From Vibrio japonicus (GTDB lineage Bacteria; Pseudomonadota; Gammaproteobacteria; Enterobacterales; Vibrionaceae): a stretch of 64,000 nucleotides of DNA. Position 1 is the first letter of the stretch, and each line of letters starts with the position of its first letter. Location of the stretch: NCBI RefSeq assembly GCF_024582835.1, contig NZ_CP102097.1, positions 682,001 to 746,000 of the forward strand, written 5' to 3'. The notes under the pieces were generated by a model, which made no database searches, was not told where the DNA came from, and saw only the letters and a program-made list of their open reading frames with translations. The position numbers and the translations under genes were made by a program. Shown one piece after another: positions 52,235 through 62,220 of this stretch.

Positions 52235-53032
52235 ATGTCAAAATCTGATATCAAATTTATTGCCGCCGATATGGATGGCACGCTTCTCGATGAAAACAGT
52301 CAGTTAAATCCTGAATTCTTCGACATCTACCATCAGCTGACCGAAAAAGGCATCATCTTTGCCGCAGCGTCCGGTCGCCAGTATTACAGCTTGGTCAATA
52401 CATTCGCGCCAGTAAAAGATCAAATGATGTTTATTGCTGAAAACGGCACCTTGGTCATGCACGAAGGGGAAGAGTTATATAGTTGCGAGATCGACAAGAC
52501 TTCCATCCAAGAAATTATTAAACAAACTCGCGCTATTGAAGACACGCAAATCGTTCTGTGTGGTAAGAAATCAGCGTATATCGAGACCCAACATCCAGAC
52601 GCACTAAAAGAGTTTGCAAAATACTACCATCGTTGCGAATACGTTGATGACCTTCTAGAAGTGGAAGATGATTTTATTAAAGTCGCAATCTGCCATTTTG
52701 GTGGGACTGAAGAGCTCGTTTATCCCCACATCAATAAAGTATTCGGTCATTCACATCAAGTGGTCGTCAGTGCGAAGATCTGGCTAGATGTAATGAACGC
52801 GAAAGCCTCGAAAGGTGCGGCAATTGAGTACTTGCAACAGTCTTTAGGTTTTAGTTTTGAACAAACCATGAGCTTTGGCGACTATCTCAATGACATGGAA
52901 ATGCTGAAAGCCAGTAGCCATTCTTACGCGATGGAAAACGCGCACCCAACGGTTAAACAAACTGCCCGATTTTTGGCCCCAAGCAACAAAGAATCCGGAG
53001 TTCTCACTGTTATCAAACAGCAGCTGCTGTAA
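52235..53032 (+). CDS. HAD-superfamily Cof-type phosphatase
   Basis: 265 residues from the ATG at 52235; a longer frame from 52157 is unlikely. Motif I DMDGTLLDEN with the nucleophile and acid/base Asp, motif II AASGRQYYSL, motif III region KASKGAAIEYL and motif IV SFGDYLNDMEML are all present. Members (YbiV/YidA type) dephosphorylate sugar phosphates or PLP-like compounds; the substrate cannot be told. Monocistronic, followed by the IS4-type element. Confidence 0.92.
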   Translation: MSKSDIKFIAADMDGTLLDENSQLNPEFFDIYHQLTEKGIIFAAASGRQYYSLVNTFAPVKDQMMFIAENGTLVMHEGEELYSCEIDKTSIQEIIKQTRAIEDTQIVLCGKKSAYIETQHPDALKEFAKYYHRCEYVDDLLEVEDDFIKVAICHFGGTEELVYPHINKVFGHSHQVVVSAKIWLDVMNAKASKGAAIEYLQQSLGFSFEQTMSFGDYLNDMEMLKASSHSYAMENAHPTVKQTARFLAPSNKESGVLTVIKQQLL

Positions 53033-53188
53033 ACGAACACATTAGAGATATGTATGAGAAAAGCTGTTCAGTCTATCCTGTTCAGCGGCTCCATATCCTT
53101 TGAGTACTAAAATGCTTAACCTAAAAAAGCCCGGTTTTATCCTAATGCCGATCGTTTAGCTACTTGAACGATCCTACAGAGGCTCCAT

Positions 53189-53222
53189 AATCGGTCGTAA
53201 CGTAAGTTACGGCCGATTTTTT
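53189..53222 (+). terminator. Terminator hairpin immediately before the transposase start
   Basis: AATCGGTCGTAAC (53189-53201) pairs with GTTACGGCCGATT (53206-53218; one G-T pair), 4-base loop, followed by TTTT directly against the ATG at 53223. It is a standard terminator placed inside the element between the left end and the coding region. Confidence 0.8.
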
Positions 53223-54545
53223 ATGTCTGAGTTTTCAAAAGAGTTACAGGTTACCGCAGAGTTTTGCCACGAACGTCCAATCGATGTTTTTAATAAACAT
53301 ATTCCTTTGGAATGGGTTGAAGAAGCTGCTCAACAAACTGGGCGAGTATCGCTCAGAAAACGTCGTCTACCCGCTGAACAAGCTGTTTGGTTAGTACTCG
53401 GTATTGGGCTTCAACGTAATCGTTCCATTCAAGATGTTTGCGATAAACTGGAGTTAGCATTCCCTGATGTAGAGGGGGAACTTACGCCTATGGCAACTAG
53501 TAGTATTATCAAAGGGAAAGAACGCCTTGGAGATAAACCGATACGTTATTTGTTTAAAACTACAGCTCAACAGTGGGAGCAACAATCAGAGTTTGACGAA
53601 GTTTGTGGCTTGAAGATTCTTAGTGTCGATGGCACATATTTCAAAACTCATAATACAGCAGAAAATCAGCACTTTGGCTTTGCTCAAAAAGGAGCATCAT
53701 TCCCGAGTGTGCTAGCTGTAACATTAATGTCAACACGTAGTCATCTTTTATCTGACGCTGCTTTTGGGCCAGTAACAAATAGTGAAATCTCCTACGCTCA
53801 ACAACTTGTGGGTTCCGCTCCTGATGACTCATTAACACTCTTTGATAGAGGGTTCACTTCTGCAGAGCTATTTACCAGTTGGCGTGGCGCTAGCAGTAAC
53901 AGCCATTGGTTAACACCAATCAAAGCTAAAATGCGTTATGAAATCGTTGATAGCTACACTGAACATGATCATCTCATTGATATGCCTGTATCACCACAAG
54001 CTCAAAAGCTTGCCCCTTATCTTGGAGAAAAATGGCAAGCTCGCCTGATTCTTATCCCAACACCTAAAGGTGAAATCAAAGGCTTTATTACTTCTTGCTT
54101 ATGCCCTGAGCGCTATCCGTTTGATGCTCTAGTTAAAGTGTATTGGGAGCGTTGGGAAATAGAACGCAGTTACGGTGAACTCAAGCAGTATCAGTTGCAG
54201 AACAAGCCAACATTACGAAGTAAGAAAAAAGTCGGGGTATATCAGGAGCTATGGGGGATATTAATCAGCTACAACATTGTGAGGTTGGAAATGGCAGAGA
54301 TGGCTAAGCAACACAAAGTAGAACCTCTGCGGATCAGCTTCATTAATGCCTTGTTTTTAATTATGGATGAAATGATTTGGGCGAGCGATACGAGAAGCCC
54401 AGGAGCGATACCAAAAAACTTAAAGATACTCAGGGATAGTGGGAAACGGCTTATTCTCCCAAAAAAACGAAACCGGAAACCCTATCCCCGAGCGGTTTTG
54501 AAAAAGCCAGCCCGATATCCTAATAAACATGCTACTCGCTCTTAA
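53223..54545 (+). CDS. IS4-family transposase
   Basis: 440 residues. DDE residues: Asp in LKILSVDGTYFKT, Asp in SLTLFDRGFTSAELF, and Glu in the YREK-type motif VYWERWEIERSYGELKQYQL. A DNA-binding N-terminus (HIPLEWVEEAAQQTGRVSLRKRRLPAEQAVWLVLGIGLQRN) precedes them. The ORF is full length with no frameshift, so the element may be active. The annotated ATG has no Shine-Dalgarno and abuts a terminator hairpin; an internal start is possible. Confidence 0.93.
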   Translation: MSEFSKELQVTAEFCHERPIDVFNKHIPLEWVEEAAQQTGRVSLRKRRLPAEQAVWLVLGIGLQRNRSIQDVCDKLELAFPDVEGELTPMATSSIIKGKERLGDKPIRYLFKTTAQQWEQQSEFDEVCGLKILSVDGTYFKTHNTAENQHFGFAQKGASFPSVLAVTLMSTRSHLLSDAAFGPVTNSEISYAQQLVGSAPDDSLTLFDRGFTSAELFTSWRGASSNSHWLTPIKAKMRYEIVDSYTEHDHLIDMPVSPQAQKLAPYLGEKWQARLILIPTPKGEIKGFITSCLCPERYPFDALVKVYWERWEIERSYGELKQYQLQNKPTLRSKKKVGVYQELWGILISYNIVRLEMAEMAKQHKVEPLRISFINALFLIMDEMIWASDTRSPGAIPKNLKILRDSGKRLILPKKRNRKPYPRAVLKKPARYPNKHATRS

Positions 54546-54597
54546 GCGAGTGGCATTAGGTTTTATCCGGGCTTCTTTCGATATCGATGTTGCTCAA

Positions 54598-56781
54598 CTA
54601 CTTCAGTTTGTAAAACACCGTTGACAGCGGCGGTACACTCAGCAGTAACGACTGAGCTAAACCCTCACTCGCTTTCTTCTCTGTCTTCACGGAAGTTTTC
54701 ACTTTATACCCACTACCGTGGTACTTGTTATCATCAGTGTTGAGAAGCAATTCATACGTACCAGAATTTGGCACACCGAGACGGAACTTATCATGAGGCA
54801 CTGGCGTGAAGTTAGAAATCACTAAGATGCGTTCCCCGTTTTCACTAATACGCTCATGTGCCAGTATCGAGGCTTCGGCTGAGTCTTGTAGTCGCCATTC
54901 AAAACCAGCAGGTTCGCAATCTTGATCGTGTAACGCGCTCTCTGATCGGTAGAGATTATTCAAGTCACGAGTCAGCGACTGCACGCCCTGATGACGTTCG
55001 AACTCCAATAAGAACCATTGCAGTTGATCATCATGATTCCACTCGGCTGTTTGGCCGATTTCCGCACCCATGAAGTTGAGCTTTTTACCCGGTTGAGCAT
55101 ACATGTAACCAAGGTATGCACGTAGGTTCGCCGTTTTTTGCCATTCGTCGCCCGGCATTTTATCGTGTATAGACCCTTTCCCGTATACAACTTCATCATG
55201 GGAAAGTGACAGCACGTAGTTTTCACTGTGCGCATAAATAAGTGGGAACGTGATGGTATTGTGGTGATATTTGCGGTGAATAGGATCTTCTTTGATGTAC
55301 GATAGCGAGTCATGCATCCAACCCATATTCCACTTAAAGCCAAACCCAAGGCCTCCCATAAAGGTAGGCGCCGATACTCCAGGGAAAGCGGTCGATTCTT
55401 CTGCGATAGTCATCGCATTCGGGAAGTATTTGTACACTTCCTCGTTCATCCACTTCAGTGTCGCGATCGCATCGTAGTTCTCGTTGCCACCATCCACATT
55501 CGGGATCCATTGGTCATGGCTACGTGAGTAATCTAGGTACAACATAGACGCTACGGCATCCACTCGTACACCATCAATATGGAACTGTTCAAACCAATAA
55601 AGGGCATTGGATACCAAGAAGCGGCGTACATGCTCGCGTCCCATATCATAGATAAATGAACTCCAATCCTGATGCCAACCACGACGAGGATCTGGGTCAT
55701 GGAACAAAGGGGTTCCATCGAAGTTAGCCAAACCATGATCATCTGCGGGGAAATGCGCTGGAACCCAATCCAGAACAACACCTAACCCCGCTTGGTGACA
55801 TTGATCAACAAAGTATTTGAAGTCATCTGGCGTACCAAAGCGACTCGTCGGAGCAAACAAACCGACTGGCTGATAGCCCCATGAACCATAGAATGGGTGT
55901 TCTGACACAGGCATCAACTCAACATGGGTATACCCCATATCCACAAGGTAAGGGATGAGCTGTTCTGCCAATTCTCGGTAATTTAAAAAGTCGCCATTTT
56001 CATCACGACGCCAAGACCCGACATGAAGCTCGTAAAAAGAGAGCGCTTCTTTGCGCTTTTCCGTCACAGGACGAGTTTGCCACTTCGTATCTTGCCACTG
56101 ATAACGGCTATGATCGTAAGTCACAGAAGAAAATGATGGGTGCTGCTCTGCGTATGCGCCCCAAGGATCGGCTTTATGTGGTAACCCTTCACCATTTGGC
56201 CCTTTCAGCTCAAACTTGTATTGGGTACCTTCCGGAAGGTTTGGAATAAAAATACCCCAGATTCCGTAATCTAAACGTTGCATTGGTGTGCGACGGCCAT
56301 CCCATTGGTTGAATGCACCAATAAGGCTACAAGCACTCGCATGCGGCGCGTAAACCAAAAATCGCGTGCCTGAGATTTGTTTACCATCACGCTCTAACGT
56401 GATGAACTGCGATCCCATGTGCTTGTACATCTCTTTAGGCGTATGAAGATCATCATATTCCGCATAAATTGAGTGATACTGATATGGGTCATCCACCAGC
56501 TGCTCGGTACCATCCCAATCAACTGCAAGGGAATAGTGTGTAAAGTGGAGATTTCTCTCCTGCTTTAAAACAAAACCAGATTCATCTTCTCGTTCCAATT
56601 CCACACGCTCTTCGCCTTCAATCACCAGCGATACCTTATCAGCGCCCGGCATCCAAACACGAAGAGCGACACCTTTCTTAGGGTCAATATATGGGCCCAG
56701 AAATGCAAACGGATCAGCAAACGCAGCTTGAGAAAGTTGGGTATATGCTTCTATTTTTTTGTCCAGAGTTTTCATTTTCAA
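54598..56781 (-). CDS. glgB: 1,4-alpha-glucan branching enzyme
   Basis: 727 residues. An N-terminal glgB N domain and CBM48 (about 20-210) precede the GH13 barrel. Catalytic blocks: [40 protein letters not shown] (nucleophile Asp), [13 protein letters not shown] (acid Glu) and [13 protein letters not shown]. It adds alpha-1,6 branches to glycogen. Here it stands with malQ and malP in the maltodextrin cluster rather than with glgCA. It has its own 160-base upstream region after the malQ terminator. The IS4 element lies just downstream of its stop. Confidence 0.96.
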   Translation of the reverse strand: MKMKTLDKKIEAYTQLSQAAFADPFAFLGPYIDPKKGVALRVWMPGADKVSLVIEGEERVELEREDESGFVLKQERNLHFTHYSLAVDWDGTEQLVDDPYQYHSIYAEYDDLHTPKEMYKHMGSQFITLERDGKQISGTRFLVYAPHASACSLIGAFNQWDGRRTPMQRLDYGIWGIFIPNLPEGTQYKFELKGPNGEGLPHKADPWGAYAEQHPSFSSVTYDHSRYQWQDTKWQTRPVTEKRKEALSFYELHVGSWRRDENGDFLNYRELAEQLIPYLVDMGYTHVELMPVSEHPFYGSWGYQPVGLFAPTSRFGTPDDFKYFVDQCHQAGLGVVLDWVPAHFPADDHGLANFDGTPLFHDPDPRRGWHQDWSSFIYDMGREHVRRFLVSNALYWFEQFHIDGVRVDAVASMLYLDYSRSHDQWIPNVDGGNENYDAIATLKWMNEEVYKYFPNAMTIAEESTAFPGVSAPTFMGGLGFGFKWNMGWMHDSLSYIKEDPIHRKYHHNTITFPLIYAHSENYVLSLSHDEVVYGKGSIHDKMPGDEWQKTANLRAYLGYMYAQPGKKLNFMGAEIGQTAEWNHDDQLQWFLLEFERHQGVQSLTRDLNNLYRSESALHDQDCEPAGFEWRLQDSAEASILAHERISENGERILVISNFTPVPHDKFRLGVPNSGTYELLLNTDDNKYHGSGYKVKTSVKTEKKASEGLAQSLLLSVPPLSTVFYKLK

Positions 56782-56821
56782 ATACTTCTCTCCTAACCAA
56801 ACTTTCAGTCTAATTATGTTA

Positions 56822-56852
56822 TAAAAAAGCCCGCTAAAAAGTGGGCGGGCTT
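56822..56852 (-). terminator. Terminator after malQ
   Basis: AAGCCCGC (56827-56834) pairs with GCGGGCTT (56845-56852). On the minus strand it is followed by TTTTTTAT, separating the malPQ transcript from glgB. Confidence 0.85.
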
Positions 56853-56942
56853 AAAATTAGCGTTCTAAAAAGTGTACAGAATTCTACTGTTATATAGAGT
56901 GACTCACTCTAAACTTTCTGTTTCAGCTTAGAGATTGCAGCT

Positions 56943-59123
56943 CTATTTACTTGCTTTGGAACGAACTTCCGTCAGTTTTTGCGCAACGCGATTCACCCCG
57001 GCTTGAGCGAAAACTTCGTCCAAGTTCATCGACAACTTACGACGCCAGTTCGGATACTCGTTAACTGTGCCTGGAATGTTGACGGGTTTGTCCATTTCAA
57101 GCCAGTCTTCCAACTGCACACTCAATAACGTAGAAGCACCAGCCGCGACATGAAGCTGCAACGCCTCGGCTAAGAATGAATCCATTGGAACGTATTGCGC
57201 ATCGCGGCCGACACCTTCCGGTAAATAACCATGCCACGCTACAGAATCCAATATACCTTGCTTGCATTCCAAACGATCCGCGAACAGGCCTTTTAGCTGT
57301 TCTTCATTTGGATATAGGCCAAGCTCCTGACCCATTTTCAAGTCATCACAGTGCCAGAATCCTCGTAGAGTCGGCATATCGTGAGTACAAAGCGCGGACA
57401 TTGATTGCTCGGCATAATGTGCTGGCGAAATAAAGCCGCCGTCGTCTTCAGACGTTTCAAAGAAGAATACTTTGTACGAATGCACACCCGCATCACGCAG
57501 GATATCAACGATTTCATCCGGCACAGTACCCAAGTCTTCACCAATCACGCTACATTGATGACGGTGAGATTCCAGCGCTAAAATCGCCAGCATGTCTTCC
57601 ACAGGGTAGTAGATGTACGCCCCTTTGGTCGCGTCTTCACCTTTTGGAATCCACCAAAGGCGTAGAAGCCCAAGAACATGGTCGATACGCAGTGCGCCGC
57701 AATGTTTCATGTTTGCACGAAGCAGCTGAATGTAAGCGTCGTAGCCTGTCGCTTGCAACACTTGAGGGTTGAGCGGTGGTAAACCCCAGTTTTGACCAAG
57801 AGGACCTAAGACATCTGGCGGAGCACCGATACTTGCGTCAAGTATCAGGTTACCTTCATCTGCCCACGTTTCAGCACCAGAATCTGCGACACCGACCGCT
57901 AGGTCACGGTACAAACCAACCGACATGCCTTTTTCTTCCGCTAACGCCTGCGCTTCTTTAATTTGAGTATCGGCAACCCATTGAAGGTACATGTACAAAT
58001 GAACCTGATCTTTGTTTTGCTCAATAAATTTACGAACAGCAACACTGTCAAATCGGCGGTATTGCTCTGGGAACACTGGCCAACCCCACACGCTGCTGTC
58101 TTGCGCGTGTAAGTCTGTGTGCAACGCATCAAAAGCGGCTTGATGCAGCAGGCTTTCACCACCTTGTTCCACAAACGAAAGGAATGCCTGTGCACGCTCA
58201 CTGTTTTTATCAAGATGACGCTTCTTAAACTCAGCAAACAGCATTGGCAACACGCTGAGTTTCAAGTCTGCCACTTCGGTGTAATTTACCCAGTGGGAAT
58301 CGCGCGCTTTTTGTAGACGCTGCTGGAATTCAGCGCTGCCCACTTTTTGTTGCGCTTCCACGCTTAATGCAAACTCAGGAACAGAGCTCACATCAATGTA
58401 AAGAATGTTTAGCCAACGACGCGAAGAAGGGCTATACGGGCTCGCGCCTTCAGGGTTTGCTGGAAACAGTGAGTGAATCGGGTTCAGGCCAACAAAGTCG
58501 CCGCCACGAGACGCAATCTCAGCCACTAGCTGTTTCAAATCACCGAAGTCACCCATCCCCCAGTTGTGCTGGGTGCGCAGCGTGTACAATTGCACGCTCG
58601 GGCCCCACATTTTTTTGCCTTTCTCGATTTGATCCTGCTTGTAACACGCTTTCGGCGTGATAATCAGAGTCATTTCGTAAGGCGATTTACGACGCTTACG
58701 AGTCACCGTTAGCTTGTGGTAACCCCAAGCCAGATCACCCGGAAGCGAGAACACTAGAGGGCCACCCTCTTTACGCTCATCGCGTACAATTTGAGATTGA
58801 AGATAGCCTTCAAGTACCTCTCCTTGCTCGGTATCCAGTCGCCAGTTAAATTCACTTTCGCGCGCGCTCACACCAAGGTTTAGCGCGATTTCAACTGGTT
58901 CACCGTCGCGGATCACACAAACAGAGTCTAGGACATCTTTCTTGTGTTTTTTCTCCGCCGATTGCAGAAGAGTGTCATCGTTTTTTGTGTCGTAGCCTAG
59001 TGACGCTAGCAAGCGACGAATAGTTTCGTCTTCAACTTTAGCTTCATCTCCCCAAGCGCTCACGTAGCTGTCGGCAATTCTTGCCATTTCAGCGACTTGT
59101 TTTAATGCGTTTTGTTCTTTCAT
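56943..59123 (-). CDS. malQ: 4-alpha-glucanotransferase (amylomaltase)
   Basis: 726 residues from the ATG at 59123, after GGAGAGAG; a 10-codon upstream extension is unlikely. GH77 enzyme: VQLYTLRTQHNWGMGDFGDLKQLV, DLAVGVADSGAETWADEGNL, ALRIDHVLGLLRLWWIPKGEDATKGAYIYYPVEDMLAILALESHRHQCSVIGEDLGTVP with the catalytic Asp and Glu. The N-terminal ~140 residues are the MalQ-type extension of beta-rich domains. It transfers maltodextrin segments between chains so that MalP can use them. It lies 89 bases after malP. Confidence 0.95.
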   Translation of the reverse strand: MKEQNALKQVAEMARIADSYVSAWGDEAKVEDETIRRLLASLGYDTKNDDTLLQSAEKKHKKDVLDSVCVIRDGEPVEIALNLGVSARESEFNWRLDTEQGEVLEGYLQSQIVRDERKEGGPLVFSLPGDLAWGYHKLTVTRKRRKSPYEMTLIITPKACYKQDQIEKGKKMWGPSVQLYTLRTQHNWGMGDFGDLKQLVAEIASRGGDFVGLNPIHSLFPANPEGASPYSPSSRRWLNILYIDVSSVPEFALSVEAQQKVGSAEFQQRLQKARDSHWVNYTEVADLKLSVLPMLFAEFKKRHLDKNSERAQAFLSFVEQGGESLLHQAAFDALHTDLHAQDSSVWGWPVFPEQYRRFDSVAVRKFIEQNKDQVHLYMYLQWVADTQIKEAQALAEEKGMSVGLYRDLAVGVADSGAETWADEGNLILDASIGAPPDVLGPLGQNWGLPPLNPQVLQATGYDAYIQLLRANMKHCGALRIDHVLGLLRLWWIPKGEDATKGAYIYYPVEDMLAILALESHRHQCSVIGEDLGTVPDEIVDILRDAGVHSYKVFFFETSEDDGGFISPAHYAEQSMSALCTHDMPTLRGFWHCDDLKMGQELGLYPNEEQLKGLFADRLECKQGILDSVAWHGYLPEGVGRDAQYVPMDSFLAEALQLHVAAGASTLLSVQLEDWLEMDKPVNIPGTVNEYPNWRRKLSMNLDEVFAQAGVNRVAQKLTEVRSKASK

Positions 59124-59176
59124 CGCTCTCTCCGAAGGGATGCTTACCTTCAAAATGTAGGGTGTCGATAATTAGA

Positions 59177-59197
59177 GCCAAGGCGTAACGCCTTGGC
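59177..59197 (-). terminator. Intercistronic hairpin between malP and malQ
   Basis: GCCAAGGCG (59177-59185) pairs perfectly with CGCCTTGGC (59189-59197), 3-base loop. There is no T-run on the minus strand, so it probably protects the malP mRNA 3' end or gives partial termination before malQ. Confidence 0.55.
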
Positions 59198-59212
59198 TTT
59201 TATTAGGTGAAA

Positions 59213-61666
59213 TTAGCGCTTAACTGCTTCCAATTTCCAAATGTTGTTCACGTAATCGCGAATTGAACGGTCTGAACTGAATTTACCCACCAATGCGGTA
59301 TTCAGAATCGCTTTTTTCGCCCAACCCGCTTGATCGCGGTACTGCTTGTCCATATCTTCGTGCGCTTTGACGTAAGAAGCAAAGTCAGCCAAACATAGGT
59401 AAGGGTCACCGCCATCTAACAAGCTATCGTAGGTTGCGCGAAGCTTACCCGGTTCTCCCGGTGTAAACTCATCACCTAACAACAGGTCTAGCGACGCTTT
59501 CAGTAGTGGGTCCGCATGGTAGTAATCGAACGGGTTGTAGCCCTGAGCACGCAATGCTTCCACACCATCCACTTCAAGACCGAAGATGTAGATGTTCTCA
59601 TCGCCCACTTCTTCGCGGATCTCGACGTTTGCACCATCCATCGTACCTATCGTTAGCGCACCGTTTAGTGCCATCTTCATGTTGCCGGTACCCGATGCTT
59701 CTTTACCCGCTGTTGAGATTTGCTCTGATACGTCGGCCGCTGGGATGATGATCTCCGCCATGCTGACGCGGTAATCAGGAACAAACACCACTTTCAGCTT
59801 GTTGCCGATGCGAGGATCGTTGTTGACCTTGTCAGCGATCTTGTTGATTGCGTAAATGATCTCTTTCGCTAGGTGGTAACCTGGCGCCGCTTTCGCTGCG
59901 AAGAACACCACGCGAGGAGCCATATCAAAATCAGGATCGTTCAACAGACGGTAGTACAGTGACAAGATGTGCAGCATGTTTAGGTGCTGACGCTTGTACT
60001 CGTGCAGACGTTTGATCTGAACATCAAAGATCGCATTGGTATCTAGCTCGATACCCATGTTTTCTTTCACCCAGTCTGCCAAACGTTGTTTATTCTGCTT
60101 CTTCACCGCCATGAATTCTTTCTGGAATTTCGCATCATCAGCATATTTTGCGATCTGCTCTAGCTGCTCCAGTTTAGCTGGCCATTCCGTACCTACTTTC
60201 GACGTGATCAGCTGAGACAAGTCTGGGTTACAGAACTTCAGCCAACGACGCGGTGTAATACCGTTGGTCACGTTGTGTAAACGTGTTGGGTACAACTCGT
60301 GGAACTCTGGGAACAGGTCACGTTTCACCAACTCTGAGTGAAGTGCTGCTACGCCGTTGACTGCGTAAGAGCCGATCACACTTAGGTTGGCCATACGAAC
60401 CATGCGGTGGAAACCTTCTTCGATGATCGATAGTTTTTGCTGCTTCGACACATCCCCTGGCCACTTCTCACGCACTTCTTTCAGGAACAAGTAGTTGATA
60501 TGGTAAATAATTTCCATATGACGAGGCAGTAAGCGCTGGATTAAAGACTCGCTCCACGTTTCTAGTGCTTCAGGCAGTAGTGTGTGGTTGGTGTAAGCGA
60601 AGGTTTGCGAGCTGATTTCCCACGCCTCATCCCAGCCTAGGCCTTTTTCATCAATCAGGATGCGCATCAATTCAGGGATAGCGATCGTTGGGTGCGTGTC
60701 ATTAAGCTGAATAGTTTCGTACTTAGGCAGTGATGCCAGGGTGTGACCCGCTTGTTCGTGGCGACGTAAAATATCGCGTACCGATGCTGCACTGTGGAAG
60801 TACTGCTGCATTAGGCGCAGCGTTTTCCCTTTTTCATGGTTGTCGTTCGGGTAAAGCACTTTGGTGATGTTACCCGCGTCGATCAATGAGTGCTGCGCTT
60901 CAAAGTAATTGCCGTTGTTGAAGCTTTCTAGTGAGAACGGTGCAATCGCCTGACACTCCCACAAACGCAGAGGGTAGACTGTGTCTGACTCGTAACCAAC
61001 GATTGGCAGATCCCAAGGCATCGCTTTTACTGTCATACCTGGAACCCAGCGACGCTTCTCTTTACCGTTTTCTTGGTACACTTCAACGTGGCCGTAGAAA
61101 CCGATCTCCTGCGCTAAATCTGGGCGAGCGATTTCCCAAGGATAACCTTCAACACAGCGCCAAGCATCCGGTGCTTCTTGCTGATGACCATCTTTAAAAG
61201 ACTGCTTAAACAGGCCGTATTCATAGTGAAGACCGTAGCCTACCGTTGGAAATTCTTGCGCGGCTAAAGAGTCCATGAAACACGCTGCCAAACGACCCAG
61301 ACCACCGTTACCCAGTGATGGATCGCGCTCTTCTTCAAGAAGATCCGTTAAGTTTTGGCCAAGTTCAGTCATTGCCTCTGTAATTTGCTCATACAGGCCC
61401 ATGCTGATTAAGTTGTTGCCGGTTAGGCGGCCAATAAGAAACTCTAAAGACAGGTAGTTAACGCTTTTTGCGTTGTGGATTTTGCTGTCTTGCTCGGTTT
61501 CAATCATATCGAACGTTGTAAGCTCTGCTAGCGCACGACCCATCGCCAGATACCAAGCACGGCTATCTGCGTTTTCTTCTGTTTTTGCGTAGGTCGCTGT
61601 TAGGTGTTTTTTAACGCTTTCTTGGAACGAAGCTTTATTAAAATTTTTCAGTTGCGTAGGTTTCAT
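59213..61666 (-). CDS. malP: Maltodextrin (glycogen) phosphorylase
   Basis: 817 residues from the ATG at 61666; a 23-codon upstream extension (from 61735) lies in the promoter region. GT35 phosphorylase: RNLSLEFLIGR-type NYLSLEFLIGRLTGNNL, LEEERDPSLGNGGLGRLAACFMDSLA, the PLP-binding EASGTGNMKMALNGALTIGTMDGANVEIREEVG. It releases glucose-1-phosphate from maltodextrins or glycogen. Divergent from malT, followed by malQ and glgB; MalT activation with CRP is expected. Confidence 0.96.
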   Translation of the reverse strand: MKPTQLKNFNKASFQESVKKHLTATYAKTEENADSRAWYLAMGRALAELTTFDMIETEQDSKIHNAKSVNYLSLEFLIGRLTGNNLISMGLYEQITEAMTELGQNLTDLLEEERDPSLGNGGLGRLAACFMDSLAAQEFPTVGYGLHYEYGLFKQSFKDGHQQEAPDAWRCVEGYPWEIARPDLAQEIGFYGHVEVYQENGKEKRRWVPGMTVKAMPWDLPIVGYESDTVYPLRLWECQAIAPFSLESFNNGNYFEAQHSLIDAGNITKVLYPNDNHEKGKTLRLMQQYFHSAASVRDILRRHEQAGHTLASLPKYETIQLNDTHPTIAIPELMRILIDEKGLGWDEAWEISSQTFAYTNHTLLPEALETWSESLIQRLLPRHMEIIYHINYLFLKEVREKWPGDVSKQQKLSIIEEGFHRMVRMANLSVIGSYAVNGVAALHSELVKRDLFPEFHELYPTRLHNVTNGITPRRWLKFCNPDLSQLITSKVGTEWPAKLEQLEQIAKYADDAKFQKEFMAVKKQNKQRLADWVKENMGIELDTNAIFDVQIKRLHEYKRQHLNMLHILSLYYRLLNDPDFDMAPRVVFFAAKAAPGYHLAKEIIYAINKIADKVNNDPRIGNKLKVVFVPDYRVSMAEIIIPAADVSEQISTAGKEASGTGNMKMALNGALTIGTMDGANVEIREEVGDENIYIFGLEVDGVEALRAQGYNPFDYYHADPLLKASLDLLLGDEFTPGEPGKLRATYDSLLDGGDPYLCLADFASYVKAHEDMDKQYRDQAGWAKKAILNTALVGKFSSDRSIRDYVNNIWKLEAVKR

Positions 61667-61842
61667 TAGAGAAATCTCACTTCTTGGGTTTAATCCATCT
61701 GCGACTATCGTGCATCGGCATGACAATCGGTACATCCTCCTACCCTCTTGGCGTATTAGGAGGAGAAGTTAGGGCGTAGAAGGTGTACAACCAGGAGCTC
61801 AGTGATCTAACTCTCATTAAACTGTCATTGAAACTAAGCACC

Positions 61843-61858
61843 GGTGACTGAGATCACA
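61843..61858. promoter_or_regulatory. CRP-like site near malP
   Basis: GGTGA-CTGAGA-TCACA fits TGTGA-N6-TCACA with one mismatch. It lies upstream of malP, about 180 bases from its start. mal operons need CRP in other species. Confidence 0.5.
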
Positions 61859-62025
61859 CCGCAAACGAAAACACCCTACACTTGGTGTATGAAACTTACG
61901 TGTACTAAAAAACCACCAATCTCTGAATATGTTTATCTGATCACACTAAGATTTCTTCAATTACGTATTTTTCATCATTCTTGGTGCAATAAAGGGCGAA
62001 AGTCCCACTTCAATAAAGAACGAAT

Positions 62026-62041
62026 GGTGACTGAAGTCACA
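62026..62041. promoter_or_regulatory. CRP-like site near malT
   Basis: GGTGA-CTGAAG-TCACA fits TGTGA-N6-TCACA with one mismatch and nearly repeats the site at 61843-61858. It lies about 180 bases before the malT start. Confidence 0.5.
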
Positions 62042-62140
62042 AAAAAGAGGCGTAGACAACGGCAAAGTGTGAAATACACAAAAAACTCGTTGTTGATCAA
62101 TAACTGTAGCCCTGCTTTCCAAGTAACATCCTCGGAAAAT

Positions 62141-62154
62141 GGTCACTGGTGACC
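62141..62154. promoter_or_regulatory. Perfect 14-bp palindrome before malT
   Basis: GGTCACTGGTGACC reads the same on both strands. It contains the same GGTGAC core as the two CRP-like sites but with shorter spacing (GTCAC-N2... type), so it may bind a different factor or be a degenerate CRP site. Confidence 0.45.
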
Positions 62155-62220
62155 AACATTCAAATGACAACGCTCGACTTTCAACTGTCATATAGAGCGG
62201 TTTAGAACAGGGAAAAGAAG

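Larger units (their letters stand above)
53127..54574 (+). mobile_element. IS4-family insertion sequence
   Basis: About 1.45 kb. The terminal inverted repeats are AAGCCCGG plus CCTAATGCC at each end: left 53127-53148, right 54553-54574 reversed, with a few central mismatches. It carries one intact transposase. No matching target duplication is visible in the flanks. It sits 23 bases downstream of the glgB stop, so the original glgB terminator may have been displaced. Confidence 0.85.
61667..62220. promoter_or_regulatory. malP / malT divergent control region
   Basis: About 550 bases. MalT-box-like GGAGGA motifs occur on both strands near 61735-61765. CRP-like sites are GGTGA-CTGAGA-TCACA at 61843-61858 and GGTGA-CTGAAG-TCACA at 62026-62041. 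A perfect palindrome GGTCACTGGTGACC (62141-62154) lies 67 bases before malT. No credible small gene: a 102-codon plus frame at 61844-62152 overlaps all these sites. Confidence 0.6.

Noticed and set aside
61844..62152. 102-codon plus-strand frame between malP and malT
   Set aside because: It covers both CRP-like sites, has no ribosome site and a composition unlike coding DNA.
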